Below are positions 62,685 through 64,000 of a stretch of 64,000 bases of DNA, piece after piece. Source of the DNA: Planctomycetota bacterium (GTDB taxonomy: Bacteria; Planctomycetota; Phycisphaerae; Sedimentisphaerales; Anaerobacaceae); the NCBI GenBank assembly GCA_020351025.1, contig CP070728.1, positions 1,631,533-1,695,532 of the forward strand, written 5' to 3'. The translations under genes and the position numbers were made by a program. The notes under the pieces were generated by a model that was given only the letters and a program-made list of their open reading frames with translations, was not told where the DNA came from and made no database searches. Position 1 is the first letter of the stretch. Every line of letters starts with the position of its first letter.

Positions 62685-62804
62685 CCCTCACTACACCCTA
62701 AAAATCTATATTTCTAAACATTCGTTTTTTCATAAATTCGTAGCAATTTAATCCTATTTGCTGCATAATTAGCCGAAATCGCCCAAAAAATTTGGAGAAA
62801 ATAA

Positions 62805-64000
62805 ATGATTAAAGAAAAAATCATAATTTTCGATACCACCTTAAGGGACGGCGAGCAATCGCCAGGCGCCTCGCTTTCTATCACTGAAAAGCTCGAAATC
62901 GCCCAGCATCTCGCGGTTTTGGGTGTCGATGTCATTGAAGCCGGCTTTCCGGTCTCCTCGCCTGCGCAATTCGAGGCCACCCACCTTGTCGCCCAGGAGG
63001 TAACTGGTCCGTCCATTGCAGCCCTGGCACGTGCAAATGATAAAGATATAGAAGCTGCCGGTAAAGCCGTCGTCCCAGCTAAGAAAAAACGCATCCACAC
63101 CTTCATCGCAACCTCGCCGATTCATATGGAGTATAAGCTCAAAAAAACAAGCGATGAGGTCCTGAAAATGGCTGTCGAGGCGGTCAAATACGCAAAGACC
63201 TTCACCGACGACGTCGAATTCTCACCGGAAGACGCTTGCAGAAGCGATATGTCGTTTTTGCTCGAAATATTGACCGCCTGCATAGAAGCCGGCGCGACAA
63301 CCTTAAATATCCCAGACACCGTGGGTTACATTCTGCCATATGAGTATGGCAGAATCATCGCCCAGCTCAAAGCTGAAGTCCCCGGGATAGACAAATGCAT
63401 AATCAGCACCCACTGCCACAATGACCTCGGTATGGCTGTGGCGAATTCACTGGCAGGTGTGCGAAACGGCGCTCGACAGGTCGAATGCACCGTCAACGGC
63501 CTCGGCGAGCGGGCAGGAAATGCAGCGCTTGAAGAAATCGTTATGTCGATACATACAAGGAGTGACTTTTTCGGCAAAACCGCTGAAAATCCACTTACTA
63601 CAAACATCAATAAAAAGGAAATATATCGTACGAGCCAATTAGTCTCACGGCTGACCGGCTTTGTGATTCAGCCAAACAAGGCAATTGTCGGTGCAAACGC
63701 CTTTGCACACGAGGCCGGCGTCCATGTTGATGGTATGTTAAAGGAACGCTTAACCTATGAGATTATGACGCCGGAGAGTATCGGCCTGGGCGGCTCGCGT
63801 ATGGTGCTTGGACGACACACGGGCAGACACGGCTTCGTCGATAGATGCAAACAGCTCGGCTTCAAACTTACCGAAACTGAAATTGAGCACGCATATAACA
63901 GATTTCTGGAAATAGCTGACAAGAAAAAAGAGGTCTTTGACGAAGATATCGCCGCGATAATAAATGACGAAATCCGTGTCGTAGTGGAGAAAATTTACGG
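62805..64000 (+). CDS. leuA: 2-isopropylmalate synthase (3' partial)
   Basis: The frame runs off the window; 398 codons are visible. [13 protein letters not shown] at residues 9-21 is the alpha-IPM synthase/homocitrate synthase signature with the metal Asp; C-H-N-D-L-G-M-A near 205 and G-L-G-E-R-A-G-N-A near 230 follow, then the linker with E-A-G-V-H-V-D-G. It condenses acetyl-CoA with 2-ketoisovalerate, the first step of leucine synthesis. GGAG lies 7 bases before the ATG. Regulation by the leader upstream is likely; the regulatory C-terminal domain is beyond the edge. The related enzymes citramalate and homocitrate synthase are alternatives, less likely with this leader. Confidence 0.93.
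   Translation, partial: MIKEKIIIFDTTLRDGEQSPGASLSITEKLEIAQHLAVLGVDVIEAGFPVSSPAQFEATHLVAQEVTGPSIAALARANDKDIEAAGKAVVPAKKKRIHTFIATSPIHMEYKLKKTSDEVLKMAVEAVKYAKTFTDDVEFSPEDACRSDMSFLLEILTACIEAGATTLNIPDTVGYILPYEYGRIIAQLKAEVPGIDKCIISTHCHNDLGMAVANSLAGVRNGARQVECTVNGLGERAGNAALEEIVMSIHTRSDFFGKTAENPLTTNINKKEIYRTSQLVSRLTGFVIQPNKAIVGANAFAHEAGVHVDGMLKERLTYEIMTPESIGLGGSRMVLGRHTGRHGFVDRCKQLGFKLTETEIEHAYNRFLEIADKKKEVFDEDIAAIINDEIRVVVEKIY

Overview
The window looks like a chromosomal contig from a Planctomycetota bacterium of the class Phycisphaerae (Sedimentisphaerales/MSBL9-like). This is inferred from gene content and I ran no search. The pointers are a LamG protein with a dockerin-like tail, a DUF1570 lipoprotein, DUF1573 next to a multihaem cytochrome, Tat-exported Gfo/Idh/MocA and TIM-barrel sugar enzymes, sulfatase-like proteins and a PocR-AraC regulator. 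I see no rRNA, tRNA, CRISPR array, transposase or phage gene.

Layout. 1-7.7 kb is housekeeping: the tail of a LamG protein, a DUF6941 protein, Maf, a DUF1570 lipoprotein, an ECF sigma factor with its membrane partner, AMMECR1, a VTT membrane protein, ispE, a SpoVG variant carrying a zinc ribbon, and a FlgM-like protein. 8-24.6 kb (minus strand) is a type II secretion locus in the order C-D-E-F-G-H-I-J-K-L-M, preceded by a DUF1573 lipoprotein and a metallophosphatase/tetrahaem cytochrome fusion. 24.9-32.1 kb (plus) holds a GH4 glycosidase, dxr, an RseP protease with extra PDZ modules, a divergent glyA homologue and a flippase-like membrane protein. 32.2-50.5 kb is a glycan region: membrane glycosyltransferases, a GT2 enzyme, a radical SAM protein, a methyltransferase, a decayed copy of the radical SAM gene, and then two divergent operons. 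One operon is cysD-DUF2061-cysN-phosphodiesterase. The other is a UDP-sulfoquinovose synthase homologue, thioredoxin, a sugar epimerase, a DUF2304-GT2 fusion and a sulfatase-fold protein. 50.6-56 kb (minus) is an exported sugar-modification operon with a PocR-AraC regulator. 56-64 kb holds an M28 peptidase, a MacAB-type exporter, a ferritin-like protein and the start of leuA behind a leucine-rich leader peptide.

How the genes fit together. The secretion locus would export hydrolases such as the LamG protein. The 31-50 kb genes look like assembly of a surface glycan or glycolipid, with sulfate activation placed beside a sulfosugar synthase; a sulfonated sugar in the product is inference. Distinctive observations are the leader peptide and hairpin before leuA, the zinc ribbon inside SpoVG, the radical SAM pseudogene, the opposed charges on pseudopilins I/J versus K, the young 15-bp repeat in GspC, the two competing hairpins upstream of gspD, and families of short AT-rich words that fill many intergenic gaps, including gaps inside the secretion operon.
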